DNA of 64,000 nt, taken from the NCBI RefSeq assembly GCF_000730385.1, contig NZ_CP008849.1:2108001-2172000 (forward strand), read 5' to 3'. Of this stretch, positions 36,885-45,947 are shown in pieces. A program made the position numbers and the translations under genes. The notes beneath the pieces are model-generated. The model did not search any database. It was not told the origin of the DNA and was given only the letters and a program-made list of their open reading frames with translations. How positions within the stretch are numbered: the first letter of the stretch is position 1; each line of letters opens with the position of its first letter. Source of the DNA: Alteromonas australica. GTDB taxonomy: Bacteria > Pseudomonadota > Gammaproteobacteria > Enterobacterales > Alteromonadaceae.

Positions 36885-37532
36885 ATGGCGAAAAATACCA
36901 AAACAGATATTCTCGATGCCGCAGAATTGTTGTTTTCTCAATATGGGTTTACACAAACCTCTATGCGAGAAATTACAACGCAAGCGAATGTTAATTTGGC
37001 ATCTGTAAACTACCATTTTGGTAGTAAGAAAAACCTGATCCAATCGGTATTAAAACGTTATTTCGATATTTTAATGCCCGAAGTAGCGCTTTGTTTAAAA
37101 TCATTGTCGCCATCAATGGGAACGCGTGGCATTGCCGAATTGCTTCAATCTCTCATTCCCCCGATGTTGAAACTTAATACACTTGGGCCCAATGGAACGG
37201 CTATTTTTGTTCAACTATTGGGGCGAGGTTACAATGAAACACAAGGGCATTTGCGTCGGTTCATTATGACCAATTATGGCGAAACTGTTCGCGCTTTGGT
37301 TGCGAGTATACAAAGGTGTTTGCCTGAGTTACCGGAAGAAGAATTATTTTGGCGGCTTCACTTTGCGATGGGAAGCTTTGTATTTTCAATGGCATCCAGT
37401 CAGGCACTTACCGAAATTGCAGAGTCTGACTTCCATAAGCAGGTAGAGATTGAAGAGGTAATTAGTCACCTTGTTCCTTTTGTGGCGCAAGGCTTAGCGG
37501 GAAATCTCCCAAACAATATATCAACAATCTAG
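36885..37532 (+). CDS. psrA: TetR-family fatty-acid-responsive regulator PsrA
   Basis: TetR-type repressor of 215 residues. The DNA-binding helix-turn-helix is TSMREITTQANVNLASVNYHFGSKKNLI (about 25-52). The ligand domain carries the pattern seen in Pseudomonas PsrA: TQGHLRRFI, ELFWRLHFAMGSFVFSM, ALTEIAESDF and LVPFVAQGL, which is why I prefer this name over a generic TetR. PsrA regulators control beta-oxidation genes and respond to long-chain fatty acids or acyl-CoA. Here it is separate from any fad gene, though the FadR-like sites and the lipase lie 2-6 kb away. The ribosome-binding site is weak. Confidence 0.8.
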   Translation: MAKNTKTDILDAAELLFSQYGFTQTSMREITTQANVNLASVNYHFGSKKNLIQSVLKRYFDILMPEVALCLKSLSPSMGTRGIAELLQSLIPPMLKLNTLGPNGTAIFVQLLGRGYNETQGHLRRFIMTNYGETVRALVASIQRCLPELPEEELFWRLHFAMGSFVFSMASSQALTEIAESDFHKQVEIEEVISHLVPFVAQGLAGNLPNNISTI

Positions 37533-37653
37533 GCTTATCGTGGCAAAATTGCAGTGGCAGATTTAGCGCGTAGCTTTTCTGCCCAATCGTCTTTTACCGA
37601 AAAGCCAGTCACTTTTTATACTAATTTTTTCTCACTTTTTGCACGGAGGACTT

Positions 37654-38415
37654 GTGTCAGTATCCATTCAACAACTTTCTACCTATTTAAACGGACTTTT
37701 GCGAGTACAAGAAATAACCGACTACTGCCCGAATGGCTTGCAGGTTGAAGGTAGGAGGGAAGTCACTCATATTGTGACTGGTGTAACGGCGTCGCAAGCA
37801 CTCGTTGATGCCGCTATTGCACAAGGGGCGGACACCCTTTTAGTTCACCACGGATACTTTTGGAAAGGTGAGTCACAAACCATCACGGGCATGAAGAAGA
37901 AGCGTATTTCTGCGTTACTAAAAAACGATATCAATTTGCTTGCGTACCACTTACCGTTAGATGTTCACCCTGAATATGGCAATAATCGGCAACTCGCGAA
38001 GTTGCTTAATGTTCATCAAGTTAAAGCAGTATCTAGTGTGAAACCTGTCGGTGTTTTGATGGAAGGCGAACTTCCCAGCCCAATTAAGGGTGAAGACTTA
38101 AAGCAATTACTGGCTACGCAATTAAGCCGCGAAATTCTTATGGAGTGCCCGCAGAATAAAGAGATAACACGTATTGCGTGGTGTACGGGAGGCGGCCAAG
38201 GTTTTATAGAGCAAGCCGTGGAGGCCAACGTAGATGCTTTTATTACTGGCGAGGTATCAGAACAAACCATTCATGTCGCACGGGAAATGGACATTGCGTT
38301 TTTCGCCGCGGGTCATCATGCAACCGAACGTTATGGAGTAAAAGCATTAGGCGAGCACTTGTCAGAGCACTTCGATATACCTGTAACCTTTATAGACATA
38401 CCTAACCCTGCGTAA
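37654..38415 (+). CDS. ybgI: Nif3-like dinuclear metal protein (YbgI family)
   Basis: Nif3/YbgI-family protein of 253 residues. The family forms toroidal hexamers with a dinuclear metal site; the cellular role is unsettled. Conserved segments are DYCPNGLQVEG, VTGVTASQAL, the metal-site VHHGYFWKGES, YHLPLDVHPEYGNN, CTGGGQGFIEQA, FITGEVSEQT and the second metal site AGHHATERYG, ending VTFIDIPNPA as in E. coli YbgI. I chose the GTG at 37654 because GGAGGA (37645-37650) is ideally placed; a TTG at 37639 would put that ribosome-binding site inside the coding region. Confidence 0.93.
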   Translation: MSVSIQQLSTYLNGLLRVQEITDYCPNGLQVEGRREVTHIVTGVTASQALVDAAIAQGADTLLVHHGYFWKGESQTITGMKKKRISALLKNDINLLAYHLPLDVHPEYGNNRQLAKLLNVHQVKAVSSVKPVGVLMEGELPSPIKGEDLKQLLATQLSREILMECPQNKEITRIAWCTGGGQGFIEQAVEANVDAFITGEVSEQTIHVAREMDIAFFAAGHHATERYGVKALGEHLSEHFDIPVTFIDIPNPA

Positions 38416-38425
38416 TGCAAAAGCC

Positions 38426-38447
38426 TAATGTATTTCCTAGTACATTA
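38426..38447. repeat. Short inverted repeat between ybgI and cmoM
   Basis: TAATGTA (38426-38432) and TACATTA (38441-38447) enclose TTTCCTAG. It is AT-rich and lacks a T-run, so it is not a convincing terminator. It may be an operator or a leader stem for cmoM. Confidence 0.35.
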
Positions 38448-38470
38448 AGTGAATTAACGATGAATAGTTT

Positions 38471-39235
38471 ATGGAAAATGACCGCCTTTTTAACGGCATA
38501 GCAACTAAGTTTGCTGATAATATATATGGTACGACTAAGGGGCAGTTGCGCCATCTTATCTTGTGTGATGCCTTGCAACCTTTCACCCAAGTGCCCTTAT
38601 CTATTTTAGAAGTCGGCGGGGGCACAGGTGTGATGGCCGCCCATTTAGCTGAGCAAGGGCATCGTATTACGCTGACTGACGGTTCAAAAGATGTGCTTGA
38701 ATTGGCCAGCGCTAATTTAGCTGCGTTTAGCAACGTCGATATAAAGCAGCAGTATCTTCAAGATATTACAGATATTGATGCTTATGATCTGGTTGTATGC
38801 CATGCGGTTTTAGAGTGGCTTGATAAGCCCTTCGACGCCATACGTTTTTTGTATAGCAACCTAAAGCCCGGTGGGTTGCTAAGCCTTAGCTTCTTTAATA
38901 GAGATGCTGCGCTCATGGCGAATGCCATTTACGGTAACTTTGAATATATTGAACGTGGCCTTAAGGTTAAGAACCAAGTTAAACTGAACCCGCAAAATGC
39001 CTTACCTGCTAAACAAGTAGTGGAATTTTGTGAAAATTCAGGCTTTCATATCTTAAGTAAAACCGGGGTTCGCTGTTTTCACGATTACATGAAAGATAAC
39101 AGCCATCAAACATCTAAATTCGACCAACTCGTAAGCGTGGAAAGGCAATACAATCAAACCGAACCGTTTCTATGGCTGGGGAAATATTTCCATTTGATGC
39201 TGCAAAAACCAGCAGCAAACGAACACAAAGAGTAA
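38471..39235 (+). CDS. cmoM: tRNA 5-carboxymethoxyuridine methyltransferase CmoM
   Basis: SAM-dependent methyltransferase that esterifies 5-carboxymethoxyuridine at the wobble position of several tRNAs. At 254 residues it matches E. coli CmoM (formerly SmtA). Shared segments are FADNIYGTTKGQLRHLIL, the SAM loop EVGGGTGVMAAHLAEQGH (about 47-64), VCHAVLEWL, LKPGGLLSLSFFN, YGNFEYIERG, KTGVRCFHDYM and the late PFLWLGKYFH. It lies 55 bp after ybgI and ends 4 bp from the convergent ldhA. There is no room for a terminator between them. Confidence 0.93.
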   Translation: MENDRLFNGIATKFADNIYGTTKGQLRHLILCDALQPFTQVPLSILEVGGGTGVMAAHLAEQGHRITLTDGSKDVLELASANLAAFSNVDIKQQYLQDITDIDAYDLVVCHAVLEWLDKPFDAIRFLYSNLKPGGLLSLSFFNRDAALMANAIYGNFEYIERGLKVKNQVKLNPQNALPAKQVVEFCENSGFHILSKTGVRCFHDYMKDNSHQTSKFDQLVSVERQYNQTEPFLWLGKYFHLMLQKPAANEHKE

Positions 39236-39239
39236 CGAT

Positions 39240-40271
39240 TTACACGTCCACGAGGTTGTCATTGGCAGTGAAATCGCTGTTGTGGGTGAATAATAAAAGG
39301 TTGCTCACAGTCACCTGTGCAATTTCGGCTAATGCCTCCTGGGTGAAAAAGCCTTGGTGCCCCGTCACCAGTACGTTGGGGAAAGTGAGCAGGCGTTGAA
39401 AAATATCGTCCTGAATAATGTCTAATGAGTGATCGCTAAAGAATAATTCACTTTCTCTTTCATAAACGTCAAGACCCAGGTAACCAAGGTGCTGTTTTTT
39501 CAACGCACCAATGACCGCGGTGTCATCGATAAGCCCTCCACGCGATGTATTAATAAGCATGGCGCCTTTTGGCATAAGGGCTAATGTATCCTCGTTTATT
39601 AAATGATAGCTATCGTCGTTTAGTGGACAGTGCAAAGACACAATTTGACACTGAGACATTACGTTTTCTAACGAGGTGTAGGTTGCCCCAAGCTTTTCAA
39701 CCTCGCGATGAGGATTTGGGTCACAACATAAAATTTTACAACCAAACCCATTAAGAATACGGATGACTGCTTGACCAATCTTGCCTGTACCAATGATGCC
39801 AACTGTTTTATTGAAAAGGGTGAAGCCCATTAGGCCTTCCAAGGCAAAGTTTCCTTCTCTTACTCTGTTGTAGGCTTTATGGGTTTTACGGTTTAACGTG
39901 AGGATTAACGCCAATGTATGTTCTGCAACCGTTTGTGGACTGTATGCGGGCACACGGGAAACCTTAATCCCTAGCGCTTTCGCTGCGTGTACATCCACGT
40001 TATTGAACCCAGCGCAGCGCAGGGCGACATGTTTTACTTTTAAATTGGCTAAGGTCGCAAGGGTAGGCGCACTTAAATCGTCATTAACAAACACACAAAC
40101 TGCATCAAAACCCTTACAGGTTATCGCAGTTTGCGTATTTAATGGGTGGGGGAAAAACGTAAAGTCAATAGTTGAGGATGGAGTTTCATCTACACTTTTC
40201 TGTTCCAATCGCAACGATGAAAAAATAGCATTATCGTAAGCTTGAGCACTGAAAAACGCGACCTTGAGCAT
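39240..40271 (-). CDS. ldhA: D-lactate dehydrogenase (NAD-dependent, fermentative type)
   Basis: D-2-hydroxyacid dehydrogenase that reduces pyruvate to D-lactate with NADH, 343 residues. It has the substrate-binding LRCAGFNNVD, the NAD-binding GIIGTGKIGQAV (about 157-169), and the catalytic residues Arg244 (NTSRGG), Glu273 (DVYERE) and His305 (VTGHQGFF). The FFSDHSLDIIQDDIFQRLLTF stretch is typical of the LdhA branch. It converges with cmoM and is followed upstream, on the same strand, by the glutathione peroxidase gene 26 bp away, so the two may be cotranscribed. Confidence 0.93.
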   Translation of the reverse strand: MLKVAFFSAQAYDNAIFSSLRLEQKSVDETPSSTIDFTFFPHPLNTQTAITCKGFDAVCVFVNDDLSAPTLATLANLKVKHVALRCAGFNNVDVHAAKALGIKVSRVPAYSPQTVAEHTLALILTLNRKTHKAYNRVREGNFALEGLMGFTLFNKTVGIIGTGKIGQAVIRILNGFGCKILCCDPNPHREVEKLGATYTSLENVMSQCQIVSLHCPLNDDSYHLINEDTLALMPKGAMLINTSRGGLIDDTAVIGALKKQHLGYLGLDVYERESELFFSDHSLDIIQDDIFQRLLTFPNVLVTGHQGFFTQEALAEIAQVTVSNLLLFTHNSDFTANDNLVDV

Positions 40272-40297
40272 ACGGTTACCTCCCTGTTTATTATGAC

Positions 40298-40777
40298 TTA
40301 TGCTAAGTGGGACTCAATGTCTTTTGCTATGTCTTCTGGTTTCGTGGTGGGGGCATATCGTTTAACAACAGTGCCATCTTTTGAAACCAAAAATTTCGTA
40401 AAATTCCACTTTATCCGCTTAGAGCCAAGTAAACCAGGCGCTTGGTCTTTTAGTTCAACATACATAGGGTGGGTTTGCGGGCCATTCACATCCGTTTTTT
40501 TAAAAAGCGAAAATGAAACGCCAAAATTGATAGTACAAAACGCCGCGATTTCTTCATCACTGCCTGGCTCTTGATGGCCAAACTGGTCACAGGGGAACCC
40601 AAGAATTTCAAATCCCTTGTCTTTATAGCGCGAGTACAAGTTTTCTAGCCCTTCATATTGTTTGGTAAAACCGCACTTACTCGCGGTATTGACGATAAGA
40701 AGCAGTTTCCCTCTATAGCGTTCCATCTCTTGTGGTTCGCCAGTGTTTTTCGTGAGTGTGTGGGCATAAATTGACAT
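40298..40777 (-). CDS. Glutathione peroxidase-family thiol peroxidase (BtuE/GpxA-like)
   Basis: Peroxide-reducing enzyme of the glutathione peroxidase family, 159 residues, cytoplasmic. The peroxidatic residue is a cysteine, Cys35 in NTASKCGFT, not selenocysteine. The conserved glutamine lies in CDQFGHQEPG and the tryptophan/asparagine pair in IKWNFTKFLV. In bacteria such enzymes often use thioredoxin instead of glutathione, so the true reductant is open. It precedes ldhA on the same strand with a 26-bp gap and is divergent from the dehydrogenase gene at 40881. Confidence 0.92.
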   Translation of the reverse strand: MSIYAHTLTKNTGEPQEMERYRGKLLLIVNTASKCGFTKQYEGLENLYSRYKDKGFEILGFPCDQFGHQEPGSDEEIAAFCTINFGVSFSLFKKTDVNGPQTHPMYVELKDQAPGLLGSKRIKWNFTKFLVSKDGTVVKRYAPTTKPEDIAKDIESHLA

Positions 40778-40880
40778 CGCGTTTTCTCAGTATTGTTGTT
40801 TTTATTACTGTTGTCTTTGCTTCATTAAAGCTTGATACTTTGGGTATCAGTATAACCCTAGAATGGATAGTAAGATCAGC

Positions 40881-41741
40881 ATGACAAAAATGAAAGTAAG
40901 CTTTTTGGGATTGGGTGTTATGGGGTATCCCATGGCGGGTCATTTGGTTTCTGCAGGTTTTGATGTGACTGTGTTCAATCGAACTACACAGAAAGCAAAG
41001 CAGTGGGTTGAAAAATATGGCGCCAAACTCGCTTTAAGCCCATCTGAAGCAGCCAAAGATGCTGATGTTGTACTAATGTGTGTGGGTGACGACAACGACG
41101 TTAGAACGGTGGCAAAAGAAGCCATTGCTGCGATGAATGAAGGCGCATTATTAATAGACCATACAACCGCATCTGCCACGGTAGCAAAGGAAATCGACCG
41201 GGTGTGTAAAGACCATGGTTTAGGTTTTCTTGATGCGCCTGTCTCTGGCGGGCAAGCTGGCGCTGAAAATGGTCAGTTAACTGTGATGGTCGGTGGGACG
41301 GAAAGAGACTATATCAAAGCTAAGCCTCTTTTCGACGCTTATTCTCGCCACAGCCAATTACTCGGGGAATGTGGCAGTGGGCAGCTTGCCAAAATGATGA
41401 ATCAAATTTGCATTGCTGGGATTGTTCAAGGCCTAGCTGAAGCCTTGCACTTTGGCCAAAAAGCAGGCTTAGACTGCAATGCTGTTATTGACGTCATCAG
41501 CAAAGGAGCCGCACAATCGTGGCAAATGGAGAATCGCGCCCAAACTATGCTTAATAACAGCTATGAATTTGGCTTCGCCGTGGACTGGATGCGAAAAGAC
41601 TTATCTATTGCATTGGATGAAGCTCGAAGAAATGGCTCTACACTTGCGTTAACCGCATTAGTGGATCAATATTATGCTGATGTACAAAAAATGGGCGGTA
41701 ATAGATGGGATACATCTAGCCTGCTAACACGGCTGAAGTAA
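40881..41741 (+). CDS. NAD(P)-binding beta-hydroxyacid dehydrogenase (3-hydroxyisobutyrate dehydrogenase family)
   Basis: Oxidoreductase of the 3-hydroxyisobutyrate/tartronate-semialdehyde/glyoxylate reductase family, about 286 residues. The Rossmann loop is FLGLGVMGYPMA, the signature DAPVSGGQAGAENGQLTVMVGG is complete, and the catalytic lysine lies in GSGQLAKMMNQ. The C-terminal helical domain ends DTSSLLTRLK. The ATG at 40881 or 40890 fits the family's N-terminus; a further ATG at 40863 adds six residues. It is separate from the true mmsB at 48287 and probably acts on a different short hydroxyacid. Substrate not resolved. Confidence 0.9.
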   Translation: MTKMKVSFLGLGVMGYPMAGHLVSAGFDVTVFNRTTQKAKQWVEKYGAKLALSPSEAAKDADVVLMCVGDDNDVRTVAKEAIAAMNEGALLIDHTTASATVAKEIDRVCKDHGLGFLDAPVSGGQAGAENGQLTVMVGGTERDYIKAKPLFDAYSRHSQLLGECGSGQLAKMMNQICIAGIVQGLAEALHFGQKAGLDCNAVIDVISKGAAQSWQMENRAQTMLNNSYEFGFAVDWMRKDLSIALDEARRNGSTLALTALVDQYYADVQKMGGNRWDTSSLLTRLK

Positions 41742-41852
41742 GGCAGGCGAAAAGCCTTAGGGTTGTTAGAATTGCAGTGCGGGAGCTGTGATGTACCGAT
41801 AATTTCACAACTAAAACCTACTATACGAAAATAAATTTCAAAGGATTAAAGT

Positions 41853-42545
41853 ATGTATGTTTTAAAATTCATAGTTTGTGTTGTTATAGCTTTACTTTTT
41901 ACGCATTCTGCGCAGGCCACGCTGTTACAAGCTTCATGGCCGGGTCCTGGTACCCCTTTATTTTCCTCAAGTGGTGTTAGCCCTGGACATACTGGCGGTA
42001 AAACGTGGATGCTTACCGACTTTAATGAATCGGCCTACGATTCTCTCTATTACACGCTTTACGGAGAAATAGGGTTGGGCAGCGCTGAACCTATGAGCTT
42101 CGACGAGATTAACAGTGACTTAATCAATGGTGTGTCAATTTGGAAAAATACCTTTGACATAGATTTGTATAACAGTAGCTCGAGCACGTGGCAGACAACC
42201 ACAGTGCAAAGTACATTCACAATGACTGTGGAGGACTTAACTGGAAGCAGTTTAGCGTTAGTATCTGCCAATAGTCTTGGGCTAGATACAAATTTTGGCG
42301 GTTTGTTAGAAGTGATAGATGATTTTAGCGTGAACTTTCTCTTTGAAATTAACGGCACTCCGGCAATTGAGTGGTTCGATAGTCAAAGCACCCGTCCTAG
42401 TGATGGAGGCCAATTGAGAACCAGTGCAGGGAGTATCTTCTTTTATACAGAACCAACATCAGTCTCATCACCTTCATCAATGACTTTTTATGCGTTTATG
42501 TTTTTTGTATTAGTGAGGAGACAAGTTAGACGAAATTTTAACTAG
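41853..42545 (+). CDS. Exported protein with a PEP-CTERM-like C-terminus, function unknown
   Basis: I do not recognise a family for the body of this 230-residue protein. It has a signal peptide (cleavage near SAQA at about residue 23) and a serine-, threonine- and aspartate-rich beta-type middle. The end is a short Ser/Pro stretch, a hydrophobic segment (SMTFYAFMFFVLV) and an Arg-rich tail (RRQVRR). That arrangement resembles PEP-CTERM exosortase signals, but the motif is Ser-Ser-Pro rather than Pro-Glu-Pro. AAGGATT precedes the ATG. It converges with the response regulator gene 22 bp away. The protein could be a surface or matrix component; that is inference. Confidence 0.65.
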   Translation: MYVLKFIVCVVIALLFTHSAQATLLQASWPGPGTPLFSSSGVSPGHTGGKTWMLTDFNESAYDSLYYTLYGEIGLGSAEPMSFDEINSDLINGVSIWKNTFDIDLYNSSSSTWQTTTVQSTFTMTVEDLTGSSLALVSANSLGLDTNFGGLLEVIDDFSVNFLFEINGTPAIEWFDSQSTRPSDGGQLRTSAGSIFFYTEPTSVSSPSSMTFYAFMFFVLVRRQVRRNFN

Positions 42546-42567
42546 AATGAAAACGTGAAGCCTTATT

Positions 42568-44178
42568 TTACCCTTTTTTTTCAGCAGCGGCTTGTGCTAA
42601 CAATGTCAGTTGGTTTAGTCGTTGCTGGTTGCCCTGTGTGAGTTCAAGTTCCGCAACACAACTCAGTAGGCTCTGTACAGAGAACTTTCGATATACCGCA
42701 GTATCCGCTTCAATCATACATTGAACAAGGTTAAGACCAAAGGCCGCCGTATCTGCTGACAAGGTGAACGCATCATAGAAGTGTTTGAGTGCGCCTAAAA
42801 AGTTTTTTTCAACAAACATGTGTGTGCCTGTTTCATTAAGCGCAACAGCTTGTTCGTGATTTAAACCCAATTCTTTTCCACTTGTAATAATTAATGCACT
42901 GTTGCTAACTTGTTCTGTAATAGCCTGAGTTTCTTCGTTTTTTTGCCTGGCTAATAGTAACAATGCGTTCGCTTTTTCTTCGTCGCCCAACCCATGATGC
43001 ACTTTAGCGGCAATAACCAATAGTGAGGGTTCTGTCCGTAAATAATTATCCATGTAATCTTCGTCTAAAAGACTTGCGGCTTTGTCTTCATCCTGCTCGA
43101 GAATGGCAGAAAATGCTAATAGGTAGTCGCGCTTTTGCAGCATTTGCCTATCACCTTGATTTCGACCAGCAATGCCCACTAATTTTCTTGCTTGCGACAA
43201 GCTTTCTCTACGGTTAGTCGTAGGAGACTCTTCAGCGAGAAGTAGATAGAACTCTGCTAATTCAAAGGTAAAATCGTTAAAACGATCTTTCGCACTTCGG
43301 TGCATAGCGCGTTTTTTCTGAAACAAGTCTATGGCTTCTACCACTTTATCTTGCTTTTGAAAGGCAATAGATTTCATTCTGGTTGCCGATAAACTCAACT
43401 CGCTAAACTTAATGTTTTCGAGGTAATCTTCCACCTGTCCGTAGGACTTTTGTTCGAAGGACAGTGACGCCAACCACTCAAACGCGCGGTCTCTAGCTAA
43501 GCTAGAATGCACCATAGTGCTTAATTCCGACTGACATTCCGGCCATTTACCTGCAGCATATTGGCAACGTATTTTACCCCATTGTGCCCACAGCACTTTG
43601 TCAGAGCGGGTAAGTACTTCATCATAGATATTCATGGCTCGTTGAATCTCGCCATTTTCATAAAGAAGCCGTGCATACAATTTGCGAATGTCATTCACTA
43701 AACGAGAGGGCACACCTTCTCTCACTTGCTTTTGAAGTAAACTTATTGCATTACTTCGCTGCTTGTTATCCATTTCTTTTAATATCGGGTCAGCATAGTG
43801 GCGATAAGAAATATAGTGTCGAATTTGTCGAGTGAGTGACGCAATGGTGTAGGGTTTAATGAGTAGAATGTCAGGCTGAAGATCCATAATTCTACCTATG
43901 GCCTGTGGCGATCTATCCGACGTAAGAAAGATAATACCTGTACTTGGACGAATGTAACCCGCTTCACGAAGGGCGTGGATCCATTCTACACCAGACTTGC
44001 CTTGACCAAGGTGATAGTCCATTAAAAGCAGCTCGAAATGTTGTTTGCGCAGTGCGCTTTTCAACTCTACACCCGATGCAAAACTACGTACGTTTAAATG
44101 ACCAATGGGCAGCAGATGACCACGAAGGGTCGTTCTTGCTGTCGCATTGTCTTCAACAATTGCAATCCTGTATTCCAT
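42568..44178 (-). CDS. Response regulator with receiver domain and TPR-like C-terminal region
   Basis: Signalling protein of about 536 residues. The N-terminal receiver domain (about 1-125) has the acidic pair in AIVEDN, phosphoacceptor Asp54 in LLLMDYHLG, the threonine/serine in IFLTSD and the lysine in LLIKPYT. The long remainder is all-helical with tetratricopeptide-like repeats (for example ARLLYENGEIQRAMNIYDEVL and LNETGTHMFVEKNFLGALKHFYDAF). There is no DNA-binding or enzymatic output domain, so it probably works by protein contacts. ATG 44178 starts the receiver directly; in-frame ATGs at 44196, 44238 and 44271 would add up to 31 residues. No histidine kinase is adjacent. Confidence 0.85.
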   Translation of the reverse strand: MEYRIAIVEDNATARTTLRGHLLPIGHLNVRSFASGVELKSALRKQHFELLLMDYHLGQGKSGVEWIHALREAGYIRPSTGIIFLTSDRSPQAIGRIMDLQPDILLIKPYTIASLTRQIRHYISYRHYADPILKEMDNKQRSNAISLLQKQVREGVPSRLVNDIRKLYARLLYENGEIQRAMNIYDEVLTRSDKVLWAQWGKIRCQYAAGKWPECQSELSTMVHSSLARDRAFEWLASLSFEQKSYGQVEDYLENIKFSELSLSATRMKSIAFQKQDKVVEAIDLFQKKRAMHRSAKDRFNDFTFELAEFYLLLAEESPTTNRRESLSQARKLVGIAGRNQGDRQMLQKRDYLLAFSAILEQDEDKAASLLDEDYMDNYLRTEPSLLVIAAKVHHGLGDEEKANALLLLARQKNEETQAITEQVSNSALIITSGKELGLNHEQAVALNETGTHMFVEKNFLGALKHFYDAFTLSADTAAFGLNLVQCMIEADTAVYRKFSVQSLLSCVAELELTQGNQQRLNQLTLLAQAAAEKKG

Positions 44179-44353
44179 CGGTGCTGTACTCAACATTCTA
44201 TCAAACAATAGCTTACCAGTGCTTCGGCTAAAGTGCATTAAGCAAAAAGATGTAAAACGAAGCGGCGACATGTATCTATCGGCTTAGTCCTAAGAAACCA
44301 TAAGGAATCCAACCTTTGATGTCACAATTAATTTACAATTATTTTAAATTGAT

Positions 44354-44375
44354 TTGACGTTAACGTTTACGTGAA
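44354..44375 (+). promoter_or_regulatory. Candidate MerR-type (LiuR-like) operator/promoter before mmsA
   Basis: A 22-bp stretch contains the perfect palindrome ACGTTAACGT (44357-44366) followed by TTTACGTGAA, with TTGACG at its left end as a possible -35 box and TTAACA about 19 bp on. Overlapping ACGT dyads in a long spacer fit the MerR-family LiuR sites that I recall for branched-chain amino acid genes in this group. It lies 53 bp before mmsA. The match to LiuR is from memory and uncertain. Confidence 0.4.
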
Positions 44376-44427
44376 GGTTAACAATTCGTTACTGTTACTC
44401 TCATGAGTTAATCACAGGCAGAAAAGC

Positions 44428-45918
44428 ATGAAACAGGTTCCTTTACTTATTAATGGTGAATTTATAACGTCGGCAACCGATGAGTTCATTACGGTGACTA
44501 ATCCAGCCAACAACACACCCATAGCACACGCGCCCTGCGCGACTGAGAGCGAAATGGAAGGGGCGATCGCATCAGCAACACACGCATTCTCAAAATGGAA
44601 AAACGTGCCCGTTACTGAGCGAGCACGAGTCATGATGCGCTATCAGGCACTACTTAAAGCACACCATGATGAAATTGCGACTTTGCTCGCTCAAGAAACG
44701 GGGAAAACCTTCGACGACGCAAAAGGCGATGTGTGGCGTGGTATAGAAGTGGTTGAGCAAGCGATGAACGCCCCCGCATTAATGATGGGCGAAACTGTTG
44801 AAAACGTTGCAAGAGGCGTCGATACCTACAGTGTCACGCAACCCCTTGGTGTTTGCGCAGGTATTACCCCATTTAATTTTCCAGCCATGATCCCACTTTG
44901 GATGTTTCCCCTCGCTATTGTTTGCGGTAACACCTTTATTTTAAAACCGTCAGAACAAGACCCCTTAACGCCTAATCGCTTAGCTGAATTATTTCTTGAA
45001 GCGGGTGCGCCTGCCGGCGTTCTCAATGTTGTCCATGGCGGCAAAGAGCAAGTAGAGCCTTTATTAACCGACCCTCGCATTAAAGCAGTTTCTTTCGTGG
45101 GTTCGGTTCCTGTTGGTCAACACATTTATCGTACTGCAACGGCGAATATGAAAAGAGCACAATGCTTTGCGGGTGCCAAAAACCATACGGTAATTATGCC
45201 CGATGCCAATAAGGAGCATGTATTAAATAATCTTGTTGGCGCTTCGGTAGGCGCAGCGGGACAGCGTTGTATGGCAATTTCTGTGGCGGTCTTTGTTGGC
45301 GAGGCGCAACAGTGGATACCTGAATTAGTCGCCCGAATTGCTAAAGTAAAACCTGGCCTGTGGGACGACGAGGAAGCGGGATTTGGCCCCCTCATCAGCC
45401 CTCAGGCAAAACGACGTGTATTAGGTTTAATTCAAGAAGCGAAAGAAGAAGGGGCCGAATGTTTATTAGATGGTTCCACCGCCACTGTGGAAGGTTATGA
45501 AGACGGCAACTGGGTAGGCCCAACGGTGTTTAATAAGGTCACTGCCGATATGCGTATATATACAGAAGAAGTTTTTGGCCCAGTACTTTCCTGTATGTCA
45601 GTGGATTCACTCGATGATGCCCTGACACTGGTTAACAACAACCCTTATGGTAATGGTACTTCCATATTCACAAACAGTGGTGCAGCAGCGCGAAAATACC
45701 AAAGAAATGTCGAGGTAGGGCAGGTAGGTATTAATGTTCCAATTCCTGTGCCCTTGCCATTTTTTTCCTTCACAGGGTGGAAAAACTCTTTTTATGGCGA
45801 CCTCCACGCGTACGGAAAACAAGCCATTCGTTTCTATAGCGAGACTAAAACGGTCACCGCTAGATGGCTAGAAGACGACGTACCTAGCGGTACAAATTTA
45901 ACCATTTCGTTAGACTAA
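44428..45918 (+). CDS. mmsA: Methylmalonate-semialdehyde dehydrogenase (CoA-acylating)
   Basis: Last step of valine degradation: NAD- and CoA-dependent oxidation of methylmalonate semialdehyde to propionyl-CoA. The 496 residues show the aldehyde dehydrogenase fold with [41 protein letters not shown] and the catalytic Cys281 in [11 protein letters not shown]. The [24 protein letters not shown] stretch is specific to the MmsA branch. It is first in an operon with an acyl-CoA dehydrogenase (29 bp gap), a 3-hydroxyisobutyryl-CoA hydrolase and mmsB. Confidence 0.95.
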   Translation: MKQVPLLINGEFITSATDEFITVTNPANNTPIAHAPCATESEMEGAIASATHAFSKWKNVPVTERARVMMRYQALLKAHHDEIATLLAQETGKTFDDAKGDVWRGIEVVEQAMNAPALMMGETVENVARGVDTYSVTQPLGVCAGITPFNFPAMIPLWMFPLAIVCGNTFILKPSEQDPLTPNRLAELFLEAGAPAGVLNVVHGGKEQVEPLLTDPRIKAVSFVGSVPVGQHIYRTATANMKRAQCFAGAKNHTVIMPDANKEHVLNNLVGASVGAAGQRCMAISVAVFVGEAQQWIPELVARIAKVKPGLWDDEEAGFGPLISPQAKRRVLGLIQEAKEEGAECLLDGSTATVEGYEDGNWVGPTVFNKVTADMRIYTEEVFGPVLSCMSVDSLDDALTLVNNNPYGNGTSIFTNSGAAARKYQRNVEVGQVGINVPIPVPLPFFSFTGWKNSFYGDLHAYGKQAIRFYSETKTVTARWLEDDVPSGTNLTISLD

Positions 45919-45947
45919 TCCAAAACGGCAGTGTGGAGTAAAACACA

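Noticed and set aside
41739..41759. TAAGGC/GCCTTA stem after the dehydrogenase gene as a terminator
   Set aside because: The stem is six pairs with a nine-base loop and no T-run follows.
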